DNA of 64,000 nt from Ceratodon purpureus (GCA_014871385.1 CM026424.1:8972847-9036846), one strand, 5' to 3'; shown: positions 51,707-63,868, counted from the first letter of the stretch. The notes: generated from the letters alone by a model not told the origin. Program-made: numbers and translations.

Positions 51707-53651
51707 CTACTCGTCATCGAGGTCTGAGATACCAGGAATATACACTAAGCTCACGTCGAAGATGACGGGGCTACTCGGTGGTACTCTTGGCCTTCCTGCC
51801 GCGGCGCCAAGTCCTTTTGGAAACGCCAACTGCCACAAGCAACGTCATGAAAGAATCTGTCTTCAGCTAAATAATCCAAGGTACACCAAACAAGATACCA
51901 CGCAATGCTATTTCAGCAAAACAACAGTAGCCTCTAACTGACATCTAACTTAATAATTCTAGTAGTTTACAGTTGGCCCTTGATTTGAGCAATTATATGA
52001 TACGCTTTGGAGAGAAAGGGCATACCTCGCCAGGGATATACAATCGGCGCTTGCCTCCCACTTTCATAGTCATAATACCTTCGTCCAACCCCTTGATTAC
52101 CTGCATGAAATGATCATTAACACTTGCTAGAAATTCTGTAATGATACATGAACACATCCAAATTAACTCACTGTATATTGTGGCAGTTCTAGTAATGACC
52201 CACCTGAGAAGCTCCGACTCGGAAGATATAAGGCACCCCTTTCTCCAGAGAACTGTCAAAAACCTTGCCACCAGGAATCATGGCCACGTAGTTTGCTGCA
52301 ACCTGATTCAGAAGACTTATTAAAATCAGAAACAAAGTACTCTCAAAGCAATATGCGTTTGCTAACTGACCAAATTTACGTTACCCTATTTCAGTTTCAG
52401 AGAGCTACAGGCATGACGGATGAAGGCAGAAAATGCAGGAAGCGCATGAAATAAAACCTGAAAGCCAACAGGCGGACTCTCTCCATTTCCAACGACGATG
52501 TCTTTGTATTGAAGACCTGAAGGAGTAGTCGTCGTGGGGATCTACAAAGAAGTCACAAGCCCAACGAGAAGTAGCTTCAATTAATGATAGTTCACCAGTA
52601 GTATAAAATTGTTTTCTCTTTCACTAACAAAACTTGATTGCGATAGTCATTCTAGTGCTCCTACTGGCAAAGTTCATTCTTTGCAAAGGGACAGGATTTT
52701 CAGCCAATTAATAGATTCAGAGCAATTGAAAATATACCCTGCTGCTGTGCAACTTACATTCTCGAGCTCCTTCTCACAATCCACGTCGCAGAGCTTGGGA
52801 GGTGGGGGGCCAGGGGGCAATCCTGCGGAGTTCGCAAGTCCAGGCAAACACGACAGAGCTCCACCAAACACTATGGCGGCCATGGCCTCTCTTCGCGGCA
52901 TCTCAGCCTGCATCTTCTCTCCTTTTCTGTTGACGGAGCATCTTACAATAGATGCTTGTCTGGGAGTCGACGCCGTCTTCACTGCTGGACATGCCCAGAT
53001 GGCCGCTCCTGTACACAACCATGAGACATCAACGGCATTAGCAACATCACATTACCCTAATGCTTATATCTTCACGAGAATTCTACGTGTGCCCCAATTC
53101 CTTTTCACATCGAAACAACAAACCTAAGGTATGCCCTTGAATCCATTAAAAGAGTTCTGCTCATGCCAAATTAAGAACACTGCATTGAATTCCATTACGA
53201 TTATGTGACAGGCAAGCCAAACCCCAAACCTTGCCTACAAGCACATCTTATCAATCTAAGTGAATTTCAATCTCGAGAGCAACAATCTCGGGAAAACCAA
53301 CTAAGTACAAAAAACGGGTTACTGGATAATGCAAGGATCCCCGGACAACAAAAAGTCTCCAGTACACTAATCTGTGCTAAATGGTTCAACCAAGCTACAA
53401 TATAGAAAATGTATGCGGCCAAAACGAGCTCTAAATTCTCTAGTCAACAGTAACGCAATGCCGCCAACCCAAAAACGAGCTGATCCCAAAACTCTAAATC
53501 TCCTTCCAAAACCCACAAATTCCACCCAGAGTCCGAGAGCTGCATTCGAGTGCAACAAAACTGGTGTCTTTCAAAAGCAAACGGAGAGAGGAAGATTGTT
53601 CGGGTGAGGAAGAGAACCAGAAGTAGTAGAGTGTAGGCAGGAGTGCGCCAT
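51707..53651 (-). CDS. FKBP16-3: FKBP-type peptidyl-prolyl isomerase, thylakoid lumen, FKBP16-3 type
   Basis: Five exons are firm: 52758-53008, 52458-52541, 52204-52302, 52026-52100 and 51707-51829. All join in phase with GT donors and AG acceptors. A short first exon 53618-53651 (MAHSCLHSTTS) fits the phase but needs a weak GTTCTC donor, giving 221 residues. The N-terminus is a chloroplast transit peptide followed by a twin-Arg lumen signal (PRREAMAAIVFGGAL ... GLANSA, a likely cleavage site). Then comes CEKELEN, LQYKDIVVGNGESPPVGFQV, the FKBP core VFDSSLEKGVPYIFRVG, VIKGLDEGIMTMKVGGKRRL and a SPVIFDVSLVYIPG end. The residues match the FKBP16-3 class as I remember it. FKBPs isomerise Xaa-Pro bonds; lumen members assist photosystem proteins. 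Exact partners are not shown by sequence. Confidence 0.9.
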
Positions 53652-54118
53652 GGCCACCACCGAAGTGCAACAATTGGATCCAACTCCGGCAAATGTTCGA
53701 AATTCCTGCGCTAGCTGAGGTCAGATGCGCTTGAGGCCTGGAAACATGTCACTGAGAGAGCCGTGATGGGAATTGGAGTGGGAGAGCCTCCCTGTTTCCG
53801 AGGGAGCCTTATCTCCTTTTGCCCTTTTGGAGTTCAAAATAGACTCGGCAACTGGATACTTTGTCACTCACGTTGCACAGGCTTCATTCATATCACTCTC
53901 GGACTCAGCCAATCATACACTGCTTGGCCCTGTCATGAACCCTCCAGAGAGGAAAAAAAAGAAGAAGGCTTGGATGATACTGCAGTGAGTTACTCACAGG
54001 ATCATGTCATTCCATCATCTGGAAAAAATAAAAATAATGACAAAAAATCACCTTTCATTTCTTTTCGTATTTGAAAAATGATGCCTAGAGAAAGTTCTTT
54101 GTGACATATGAATGCTTT
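53652..54118. other. Upstream region of the FKBP gene
   Basis: Likely promoter and 5' leader of the minus-strand FKBP gene. Plus-strand frames at 53763-54074 show no domain and are not called. Confidence 0.4.
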
Positions 54119-54120
54119 TA

Positions 54121-55063
54121 CCGTATGTTAAGAGCAGCTTCGGCGCTCTCTTGCCGAATAATTAATTAATTTATGATTTTAGTGTTCGGCGCCTAAAAAT
54201 AATTTATTCAAATTTTCGACATCTTTGTTTTTTAATTTTTTAAAATTCGACTTAAATCCTTTTTTACATTTCTCCTTTAAATTCTATCATGCACAACACT
54301 CATGCATCAGATGACAAGATAGATGTGAAGGAAGAGCTGAGAATGCTCTCTCCTTTATGCAAGTGGAGTGGAGTTGTGTCCAACCATCCATATGGGATAT
54401 GTAAACTTTGAGGTGAAGCACCTAGTTAGTCTTCTTTTTTATAATACTCATAACTTTTGCATAGAGCCTTCAAATGACATAAAATTTGTTGGAGGTGAAA
54501 GATTACTTGATTTATAAACTTTTCTTGAACTCACAAAATTTCAAAAAAGTTAATCTTCTATGCACAAATGACCTCTGAAAAACTGTTATGAATGCATTTT
54601 ATTTTTTTGATCTTTACACGGCTGCAATGATTTGTTCATATCTTTTGCATAAAGACTTAGTTTAACACAAAACTTGTTGGAGATGGAAGAAGGATTGATT
54701 TCTCAACTTATGTTAGTTAAACACAATTCTGTAAAACTTCATCTTCTATGCTCAATTGGACTCCAAAAATCTGTGTACAACACATTTGAAAAGCCTCACT
54801 TAGTGTCTTGCTACTTCTTAACCCATACTCTTTGTGAACTAATGTGAGTGAGTTTGATTACAAAAGGAGCACATTCTCTACTCTACAATTCACATATGCC
54901 TTCACTGTAAGCCAAATTCTAGTGAAGAGTGAGAGTTTTTTACTTTTCGGCAATTTTGAAAAATAATTGGTATTATTTTTGGCAAAAAATGCCAGTAATA
55001 TTCTAAAATTTTCGGCATCTATTTTTGGAATTATTTTTCGCCGAACCTGCTCTTAACCTACGG
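54121..55063. mobile_element. 943-bp TA-flanked inverted-repeat element
   Basis: The termini 54121-54145 and 55039-55063 are inverted copies (23 of 25 positions) beginning CCGTATGTTAAGAGCAG on the left. TA lies outside both ends (54119-54120 and 55064-55065). This is the signature of a Tc1/mariner-type non-autonomous element. The subterminal zones repeat CGAATAATT/CGAAAAATAATT motifs and the middle is non-coding AT-rich DNA. It lies between the FKBP and permease genes. Confidence 0.85.
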
Positions 55064-55174
55064 TATTCTGTTGCAAGGAATTGTGTTTGCTGCAGAAGAA
55101 AGGTCTGCTTGTTTGGTTTGCTACGCTACTACTTAAAAATGTATGCTGATATGACACTCTCTTCGTATTTGTAT

Positions 55175-55300
55175 AAAGGGGTAGTAACTCAGCTGAGTTT
55201 TGAGTTCTAGAGGCCTTTGGTTCGAATGTTCAAGCTTCCGATGACTTACCCTCATAGGACATGATTCAGAACTGTGAGGAAATAGTAATTATATTGATTG
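55175..55300 (+). mobile_element. Possible tRNA-derived SINE
   Basis: GTAGTAACTCAGCTGAG (55181-55197) resembles a pol III A box, and GGTTCGAATGTT (55219-55230) a B box, at tRNA-like spacing. A non-tRNA body follows without a clear tail. Limits are not defined. Confidence 0.4.
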
Positions 55301-55843
55301 AATATGGGCACAAAGAAAGGTTATTTCATGGGAAGTCATTGAGTGGCATTGCCACCTCATCTGCATGATTGTAACTCATTCTGAATGTGCAAAAAGTTTG
55401 TTATAGAGGCCATCATCAATGTATAGAGAAGGTTGAAGGACTTCGGTTTTAATTAAGGTTTTAATGAAGTGAGTATCTAAATGGAACCATGTAGTCATGT
55501 CTGTGAGGTGTACAGTAAATATCTGCAAGCATATGAAACTCGTCTGCTACTACTCTGTACGCAATGAGGTATTTATTCCCTAGCCAAACTTCAACTGTAA
55601 AAATGCCAACTGATAAAAGATGTCAAAACAGAGATATTGAGGATGAAGACTAAGATATTATCAGGAAAAAAAAAGCTGATGATACAATTATGAGAGCCTA
55701 ATGTACATGAATGAAGGGGAAAAGAAACGACCGACAACATCACAGCCTAATGCTACAACAGCGACCCAACAGACTCCAACGCTTGATGCTGTTGTGATAT
55801 CTTCAAGTAATCTAATGCAATCCATGAGTTAATTCTACACAAC

Positions 55844-58827
55844 CTATGGTGCAAGTGTCTTCTCCATGTCTTTCTTGTTGTGTACCGAGTCGTCTTCACC
55901 ATCAAACCTGCATCCATGACACCACGAGAATGGTCAGAGAGCTGCAAGCACTGAATCATTTCAAGATCCCCAAAAACTTCAGTCTTCGCAGCTGACAAAC
56001 ATAACATCACAACAGAGTACAATACTAAGTACTGCCGTTTGGTTGTATCATGCAATGACTCACCCGGCATCAGAATGGCGATCATTCTGATCGTAAGGGA
56101 GGATTAGGTTGAGAAAGACAGCAATGAATCCTCCAATCGAGAACCCGTTCGACATGACAATTATCAGCGAGTCTCTAAACCCTGCACATAGAAACATCCA
56201 AATTAGTACATCATTAGAAAATAGCTCTTGCAGCAAGAGAAGGAGTTACCGAAAGCACTAACGAAATTCAATGATATTTTCCTGCAATTGTAAGTACCTC
56301 GGAAACCTGGAGACCAGGCAGGGTTGACAGGCCAAAAGTTTCCTTCAAATGGATAATCCTTGAATTGCCCGGTGATGTTAACCCAAGCAGGAACCAAATT
56401 GACACCCATGCCAACTCCGATTGCCATGATGGCAATGAACCGATTTCGCCGCGTGAGACCTTCTCCGATGTTGAGCACATGGATGCCGGAAACGACCACC
56501 CCGGTGAAGAGGAAGGTAGTCATGCCGCCCAGGACGCAGTTGGGTATGGTCAAGATAATCGCTGCAAACTTTCCGATGATACCGAAGAGCATGAGCCACG
56601 CACAGCAGGCGTACCCTGCGTACCGTGACGCGCAGCGGGAGAGAGACAGAACGCCGTTGTTCTGGGCATACGTTGTTACCGGAGTGATGAACCCCAGAGC
56701 GGCGAAAAACGAGTTGATGCCATCCGCTAAGATGGCTCCCTGAATTCGGCTCTCAAATTTCTCGCCAACGGGCTCCAGGTGGCTGGCTTCGGTGGTGGCG
56801 GTCAGGTCGCCGATGCATTCCATTGTGGTCACCATGAATGCGAACAGGATGGGTAGCACTGCGGGGCCATAGAAGCCCAGAGGTATCCGTTTCGTCCACA
56901 GGAATGTAAACCACTTGGCGTCGGAGATTTGCTGTCCTGTCACATATCTGTAGGGCCATCCATCAATTCCGCGCTCATCGTCACAAAAATCTGAACAGTA
57001 GTTTGTCGTAGGCAAAGATTGCACATATACAAATATGGATGAGATGGAAATACCTTAATGATTTGCAGACACCATCGGCATTGCAATCGGTGTAGTGCGT
57101 ACTCGACGCAACAATCATACCCACGAGCACACCAATGACGATCTGGAAAATAAAGAGTCGGTGATTGTCAGCTCCAGAACAGGAAGTGGGGAGACTTGTG
57201 TAGCTCAACAAGGATTCCATTGCAACAGAAGAGATCTCCATTGAGCTTGAAATTCATGGTTAAAACGCTGCACAATGGTACACACCTCAACGTTTCGGAC
57301 GAATGGGGAGCCAAACATTTCAGCGAAGATGATGGCGAAGAACACAACCAACCCAAGCCCAAGGTATACACGGTGTCCGAAAGCTAGCGCGACTTCTCCA
57401 TTTCCGGAGCAAGGAACCTTGGTGGTCAACACCTGAGCAGATACAATGCAAAGATTTGATCCCATCCCAGTAAGTGATAAGAGCAAACGTAACAGACAGA
57501 ATACAATGATAGGCAAAAAAATTGAGGATTGTAGCACAAAAATGATCAATCACAAAGTGCAGAACAACTTGAGTACCTGGGAAGCACAGTAGACGCCTCC
57601 ACCCCAGTTCTGGAATGCAGAACCAATAAGCGCAGTTCCCAACAGAACAAGGCATGTTCCTGTCACAACAGGGGGAAACAAGCGACGCAAGACCTTGGAC
57701 GGGACGAAGGAGATGAAGATCTGGTAAAAGCAGCACACCAGTATCTGCACACCAAAGTAGTGTAAGCAACTGCATGAATTGGTAGTCCCGAGCTCCAATT
57801 ATTAACAAAGTCCAATACAAGATGAATCAGGAGCACGAATAAGGTCTGTGGTACTCACGGTTCCAAGAACTTTGCCGTAGGCTGCTTCAGGGCTAAGGCA
57901 TTTTCCCACAAGCTCCGAGGCACATGCTGCGCATGTACCTCCAACGGTACATGGCACTCCAGCACAAGAGCATTGGCTTAAGGTTAAAATGACCTGTTGC
58001 GAGACAGGCACGAAGGAGAAGGAGACGCCCATCACCGACAGCAAGCCCGAGCCGATCACGAAGCGTGTTCCGGGGATCTTAATTTGCATAACCTGAACGA
58101 ATGAGGCCACGGATGCTACAATGAGCGCCGCCGATACCAGATCTGCAGCAACGAAAGCAGAGCATGACTGATTCAGAACGTCAAGTCTTAAGAGAAAATT
58201 TAGTGCAAAGTCGCGCAGGTGAGTAAATATGCCATTCCTGTATGGTAATGTGATACAGTGTCATGTCTTGCAACTACTCATTCTCAGCATCATGTGATTA
58301 CACCAGAAGAGTTTCGACGCCTGAAAAACAAGAGTAGTTTGAAGTCTTACAGGATTGATACTCCGGTCTGAAACCAGTCAGGGCAATCAAGAGCGGCGCA
58401 GTGATGATTCCTGTGACCTGTTTCGAACGTCAACATGTAGGACGTCAAACTCAGATAACAATTCTAACTCAGAATGGAATATGCAAAGTTTATACTTGAA
58501 CGACAAATCATTATCTCAGCTACCGAAGCTCGCCCCTTAAATTGGCGGTTCATACTTCACTTCAAACAATGGAAGCCGTTTGATTTCGCTAGTGAGCACC
58601 ATATTAGCAAAGTGAGGAAAGGAGTAATTCTTAGTTTTGAGAGGGATTACCATGGCGAGAGCATGTTGGAGGCCCATGACAGTGGCTACGAGGAATGAGA
58701 GCTTTTCATTGTGGCCGAAGAATGGAGGCAGCGGGCGGTCATGCTTCCAGGGCGGAGTTGGCATGCACAAGAACCGCCAGTTGTAGTCTCCGATGATCCG
58801 ATCCTTCCACTTTCCCCCCTTGGCCAT
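55844..58827 (-). CDS. UapA-type uric acid/xanthine permease (NAT/NCS2 family)
   Basis: Nine exons join in phase into 587 residues: 58651-58827, 58351-58417, 57859-58142, 57577-57744, 57286-57432, 57054-57142, 56298-56947, 56064-56181 and 55844-55907. All have GT...AG introns. The protein starts MAKGGKWKDRIIGDYNWRFL. It has about 12-14 membrane helices, the QH motif of helix 1 (GLQHALAM, residues 54-55), a Cys-rich external loop (CSCAGVPCTVGGTCAAC), the substrate-helix stretch MECIGDLTATTEAS, and the NAT signature QNNGVLSLSR from residue 406, where Ser replaces the usual Thr. LGGMTTFLFTGVVVSGI and LTRRNRFIAIMAIGVGMG follow. These blocks resemble fungal UapA/UapC and algal relatives more than seed-plant NATs. 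Likely role: proton-coupled uptake of uric acid and xanthine at the plasma membrane. Substrate is inferred from the family. Confidence 0.9.
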
Positions 58828-60535
58828 CGCTGCAGCTCCTCCGATTCAGAACCCCCGCTCCTTCACCAAAACGGCCCAACAAGTGCCCTACGTCGTATGA
58901 GCATGAGACACACTGGCTGTACTGCGGCACTTTGGGTCACGCCAATGTCATGCTAATCCCACATCAACAACAAAAAAACAATATCAAACAACCGACCAAT
59001 CTCCATTCCTGCAAGTAACATTCTCTTTCAGACTTAAACTCGTCAGCGAATGGCATTCCAAGCGAACCTAAACTTGAGTTCTTATGTCAAAACGTTGTAC
59101 TAGAAGACCAAGGTTTTGAATACAATTCTGAGCAAGACTTGTATGCACACGCCACTCTCAAAACACTAGTACACTGTGTTTGCATCCTGTTCCATCCGAT
59201 CATCCCGTCTTCAACAATTCCCCTTCCAAATGACAGCGTTTGGATTGACACGAGAAGTCCAACGCTCTTGGTTGTGGGTGATTTGGATCGCACACAACGA
59301 AGTTCAAATGCCAAGTCCAATAACCCTTCTCCGAATATTACATCCGAAAGAAGGATATAGTCTTGCACTTCTTTAATTGATGCAGAATTACACCAGTCCG
59401 GATCAAACAACAAAACCAATGCTCTGAAACAGCTCAACAACACGGCAGATCCTTACAAATGCAGCTCAAGTTCAGTTCGAAATTCAAGCCCGCCGAACTC
59501 TGCGCTCAAACTGACCATCTCAAAACCATACAGATTCTCTCAGAACTCAACATTGGCACACGAGGTAGACAACTTGCAGTCGGAGCCAACTCACCGAAAG
59601 AATGCGGAGTCCAGATGGTCCCCGAAACGATCCACAAAATGAACTCTCAGCCAGCCCCACCGATTAGGAGATGTCGCATCTCACTAGCCGACTAGATCCC
59701 TTCCCATCATCAGCATCATCCCCATCCCTCTCGGCTGGCTCGCCCCACCTCCACCGCTGCCGGCAAGCTCCCCTCCTTCTAGATTGCCTAGGCTGACCCG
59801 GCGCAGGCGAATCCCCAGCTGCGCACCTGCTCACAATAGCAACTTTCAAGTCATCCAAGCCTCGTTTGGGTTCCAGATTTTGGATTCCACCATGTGGGCC
59901 TACGCTCTTTGCACTCTGCCGATGATGAATGCGGGTACCTAGTGGAGTTGGCGACGATGTGGCTTCGCAGAATCGATGGATGCATTGGCGGCTGGCCCAA
60001 GTTGGTGAGTCTAGTAACTTATAAGTTGATCAGTGATTCCTGGTTCCCCAGTTCCATGGATGATGCCTGGGATTGAGTTGATTTTTGTGCTCTTGATGTG
60101 AGGCAATTACAGACGGGGTTAAATTGGTGGATATGTTAAAAGTGGAACTGAGATGCGGAGCTGGCAGGTGCAGAATTTGGTCCATTGTTGTGCCTTTTGA
60201 TTTGCTCTGGGATTTCGTCCAGGTGGATCAGGTTGTCGCGTTGCTAGAATAGTTGAGGATTGGAAGTCAATGATGCGTGCTGGGACGGCGCACTTCAGCT
60301 GGGGTCTTGAGTGGGAAGAATGTTTGAGTTGAGTCTGACCCAGTTGGTTTGGGTGAAAACAGCGAAGTGAAATCAGTTGAGGGGAAGATTGAAGAAGGTG
60401 GTGGACGAGTCATGTGGTGGGAGACTGAGAGTGGACTGTTTGATGGTTGCATGCAAGTCAGTTTCAGTTGTTTCTGATCAGCTTTCACTGTTCTTGTGTG
60501 CTCAGTAAATTGGCAATGTTTTCATGGAATCGAAG
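58828..60535. other. Upstream region of the permease gene and unassigned spacer
   Basis: No supported gene. The first few hundred bases probably contain the permease promoter. A 118-codon minus frame at 59087-59443 and a GC-rich patch at 59690-59830 have no recognised domain. A GGTGAG at about 60002-60007 after a plus-strand open stretch starting at 59894 could be the donor of an unrecognised first exon. Confidence 0.4.
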
Positions 60536-60539
60536 TTAA

Positions 60540-61460
60540 CCCCTACATGCACTGGCGACCAAAATGTGGTCGCAGCCTATTTTGGGCAGGCTGCTACGGC
60601 GTCAAAAATAATTATTAAGTTTTGAAATTTTGTATGTAGATTCTTTCAGTCATTACGTACATGTCAAGCTTTGTTTCATATGATTCTGATATGTAATGCA
60701 AAAGTTATGAAGGATTAAAGGTTCAAAATCTCAACGCGGGCAGCATAAAAAAAACTCAAATCTTTTTTTTTTAAATAAATTAAAATATCATCATTTTCTA
60801 CTGATTTGTATGCACATAGGAAGCTTTGAGCCATGCCAATCCAATAAGTGAGGTAAGAGATATGAGAAGTCATATTATGCGGGCAGTTCGGTCAACTCTT
60901 CATCAAAAATAACTTCAACTATTGATTTTGAACTCGATTTTAGCAATTTTTCAAAATTAAAAATTGGAAAAGTTTTTGGTTACTTGTTACATCATTTTCA
61001 CCGTTGGAATTGACAATATCTACTTTTATGTGGACAAAATTAGTAGTTTAGTTTTTCCCTCTATTCTACATCTTATTCTAATTATTTATGGTTTGAAGAT
61101 GAAAATTAAGGTTTAATGTTTTGAAATTTTTTGTGAAGAATCTCAAGTCATTCTTTAAATAGAATATGCAATTGCCCATTCTAAAACTTCAAAGCATATT
61201 TTCTGAAAATTCGTGGAAGCCAAGATTTTAGTTTTTTGAAGGATTGGAAATAACTTGTCTTGGAAGTTTAAACATCATGATCTTGTGATTGGTTTGGTTT
61301 CTGACTCTAAGAATTTGAGAAATAGTTTTTTGATGAGTTATTTATAAGATCCTACGGTTGAAATTGCAAAAGAATGTTATGAAATTAAAAAAATCAGCTT
61401 GCTTTACAAAGAGGTATCAAAAGACAGTTTGAGCCTGAAATTTTCAAGAGCATTTAGGGG
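60540..61460. mobile_element. TTAA-flanked 921-bp element (candidate piggyBac-like MITE)
   Basis: TTAA at 60536-60539 and at 61461-61464 flank a segment that begins CCCCTACATGCAC and, inverted from the other end, CCCCTAAATGCTC (11 of 13 positions). TTAA target sites with termini starting CCC are typical of the piggyBac superfamily. A subterminal palindrome GCGACCAAAATGTGGTCGC lies at 60555-60573. The interior is AT-rich and non-coding. Confidence 0.6.
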
Positions 61461-61464
61461 TTAA

Positions 61465-62325
61465 CTGGCTTGGGTTGGTGGGAAAGCACAATATAGTGAA
61501 GTAAATCAGTTTTGGATTTGAGCTCCTTGGCAAAAACCAGTGGAAAAGGTGTTCTGTTACAAATTTAATTTATATAATTGCAAGAAACAAAATAAAGCTG
61601 AAGTACATGGCATCACGTGACATTGTTATAATCTCACTTTTATCTTTTTACAGTTAACTCATTCTTGGGCTAGCGGTAATTAAGTACAAACAGGAGATTC
61701 CTCATGCAGTAACCCTGCAGAGCATGTTGCATGGAATGTTGCAAAATGCAATTCAGTGCAGTGGAACATAACTTATAGCTTTGCTGAATTACTCCCTGAC
61801 CTTGCTCGCTACAGTACCCTGAGCAGGAATCCAGGTTCGGAGGAGGGCGCCTCCTGAATCTTCACAGAAAAGGCCATCCATGGGGTGCTTCCAGGACCCA
61901 GGTCTTCAAGATGGGTCCACCTCCATTTCATCATGGGAGGGCTCTGAAGCCGTAATAGAGCGGATAATTATAGAAGAGCATGGCATGGGTCCTGCCTCAT
62001 TCCATCGAAGTGTTCCCGTCCTAGAGTGGGACTTCCTCAACTCTGGACAAAAATAAATCCGCCTCCATTCGAAATCATAGCTGCTTTCAGTAATGGAAAT
62101 CTGGTTACAGCAGAAGGAATGTGGTATCTTCTGGAGTCAGTGTGCATCAATTAGTACATGTTCCTTCCACACTCTGTGCGTAAGTAAGACTACCTGGGAT
62201 ATCACAGTACTGTATATGAAAATGAGAATCCATCATCTTTGATTCCTTTGAGGAAGAAAAAAGTTTGGATCATTTTACGGAATTAAAAGCTAGAGTTGAA
62301 AGCAAATGAAGAGATACTCGTGCCC
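61465..62325. other. Spacer, no gene recognised
   Basis: AT-moderate sequence without a supported reading frame. The part at 61800-62050 is GC-richer and less repetitive and might be an exon or an untranslated region of an unrecognised gene, but no splice pattern is convincing. Confidence 0.35.
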
Positions 62326-62339
62326 AAAAACATTTTACA

Positions 62340-62558
62340 GGTCTGGAATGACTTTAATCTACCAAATGATGGACTTGGGTACCTTCGGTTGTTGCCGGGG
62401 TGCTAGGAGCTTGGCGGTTCGATTCCGATCGGCCATAAAATCTCACTTGTACCGGATGGATAACCCCGGTGATGGGTTGCAAAAAGCAACTTGTCAGCTT
62501 TGCCTTGGATTGCGAAAAGTAATCCGTTGTGCTTCAAAAAAAAAAAAAAAAAAAAAAA
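62340..62558 (+). mobile_element. tRNA-derived SINE with poly(A) tail and exact target duplication
   Basis: A 219-bp element with a pol III B box GGTTCGATTCC at 62416-62426, a tRNA-unrelated body and a 23-base A run at its end. ACATTTTACA directly precedes it (62330-62339) and directly follows the tail (62558-62567). The A box is not obvious. All hallmarks of LINE-driven retroposition are present. Confidence 0.88.
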
Positions 62559-62567
62559 CATTTTACA

Positions 62568-63868
62568 TGCCACGTGGGTTTTACTCGTGAGAGCATCTAT
62601 CCATGATTTGAACATATATGAGCCAAAAACATAATATTGCACGCTTCTAAACAACTTGCATTGACAGAAATTCTTTGGTCCCCGTTGGCAGTCTGGCAGC
62701 GATTTAAACTTGACTCCATGACACAAGCGCCTCGATGCAGAGCAGGACTTCGTGCGGCATTTGGGCCCAGTTTCTGCCACTGGGATTCTCTCCTCCCCTC
62801 GTCCATGCTTCTCTCATCTAGATTCTGCCCGGATGCAATATTCCCGCCATTGAACTGTGAAACCATGAGTTTAATGTGGCAGATATTGCTATTTATGAAT
62901 CAATGAGCATCTAATCCATTTTTTGTGAACAAGATGAGAGGAAATGACAAGGATTTGACAAGGCTCAATGATTCTCAAGTAGCCTTAAAAGCAAACTAGA
63001 CAAGTGACCCGTACAAATGCTGTGTCACTGGCTCTTTCACACAACTTGGGTGAGAAAGTATGGAGCCTTATTGTCCATGGTTTGAAAGTTGCACCTTCAT
63101 TGCCAAACCATTCAACCAAGTTACTCTTCGTGCACACCGCCTTCTGCAAGACATTTGAAGATCTTATGAGAAAGCAATGGCCCGATATCTTCCAACCCAG
63201 GTCGTGCGATTCTGAATGGATATTGGATCAATTGGAACAAGGACGCTAGAATCAAGGAGCTGTTCTCAACCAATTGTATTAGAGCAATGTAGAAGTTTAG
63301 ACAATCAACATCAGGTCTTACCACACATTACATCTGGATACGGTAAAAAAAATCTATAAGCAGGGTGAGTAATAAGATACACTGCCTGAGCAACATGAAA
63401 GCAAACTGAAGTTGAAAGCTCAACTAAGTTGCACAAAAAAACGTACACGCATAGTTCAAGGACAAGATTCTCAAAGAAGCTCATTGCTTCTGTATTCGAG
63501 CTCATTTTGATCACAGGTGCCCATTTGGCGTACTTTCGAATTACATATGCCATATGTTTCTACCAGGCAAGCAACCAGTTGTACACCAGATCCATAGCAA
63601 ACTAAGGGTGACCCAGATCAGTATCAAATACATCTGGCACTAGTGAAAGAGAGGCCTGCCTTCACGTGGGACTAGTGCAGAACTCTACCAAGAACCAGCA
63701 CTTAAAAAGCAGTGGGCTCTTGACAACCATCCATGCAAGCCTAAGCCTGTTTGCATTTCAGCAGTCAACTCGACTACCACTACAAAATCGTCTACATGTT
63801 AAGAGCACCTAATGTTAGTGGAGAAATTTAAGCAGGTGTTCAGGTCGAAGGATCCTTATAAGGTCAAT
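62568..63868. other. Region upstream of the right-edge exon, unassigned
   Basis: Weakly coding stretches occur on both strands. A minus-strand piece at about 63450-63570 (MAYVIRKYAKWAPVIKM ... FFENLVLEL) follows a TAG acceptor, and 63004-63249 is open on the plus strand (FEDLMRKQWPDIFQPRSCD). I recognise neither and cannot build a gene from them. Confidence 0.35.

Noticed and set aside
55844-58827. Horizontal transfer of the permease from a fungus
   Set aside because: The gene has nine introns of local composition, and UapA-like proteins are, as far as I recall, known from green algae and seed-free plants. Vertical inheritance is the simpler reading without a tree.
59087-59858. Minus-strand open frames upstream of the permease as genes
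   Set aside because: No domain or splice pattern; the GC-rich patch at 59.7 kb alone explains long open frames.
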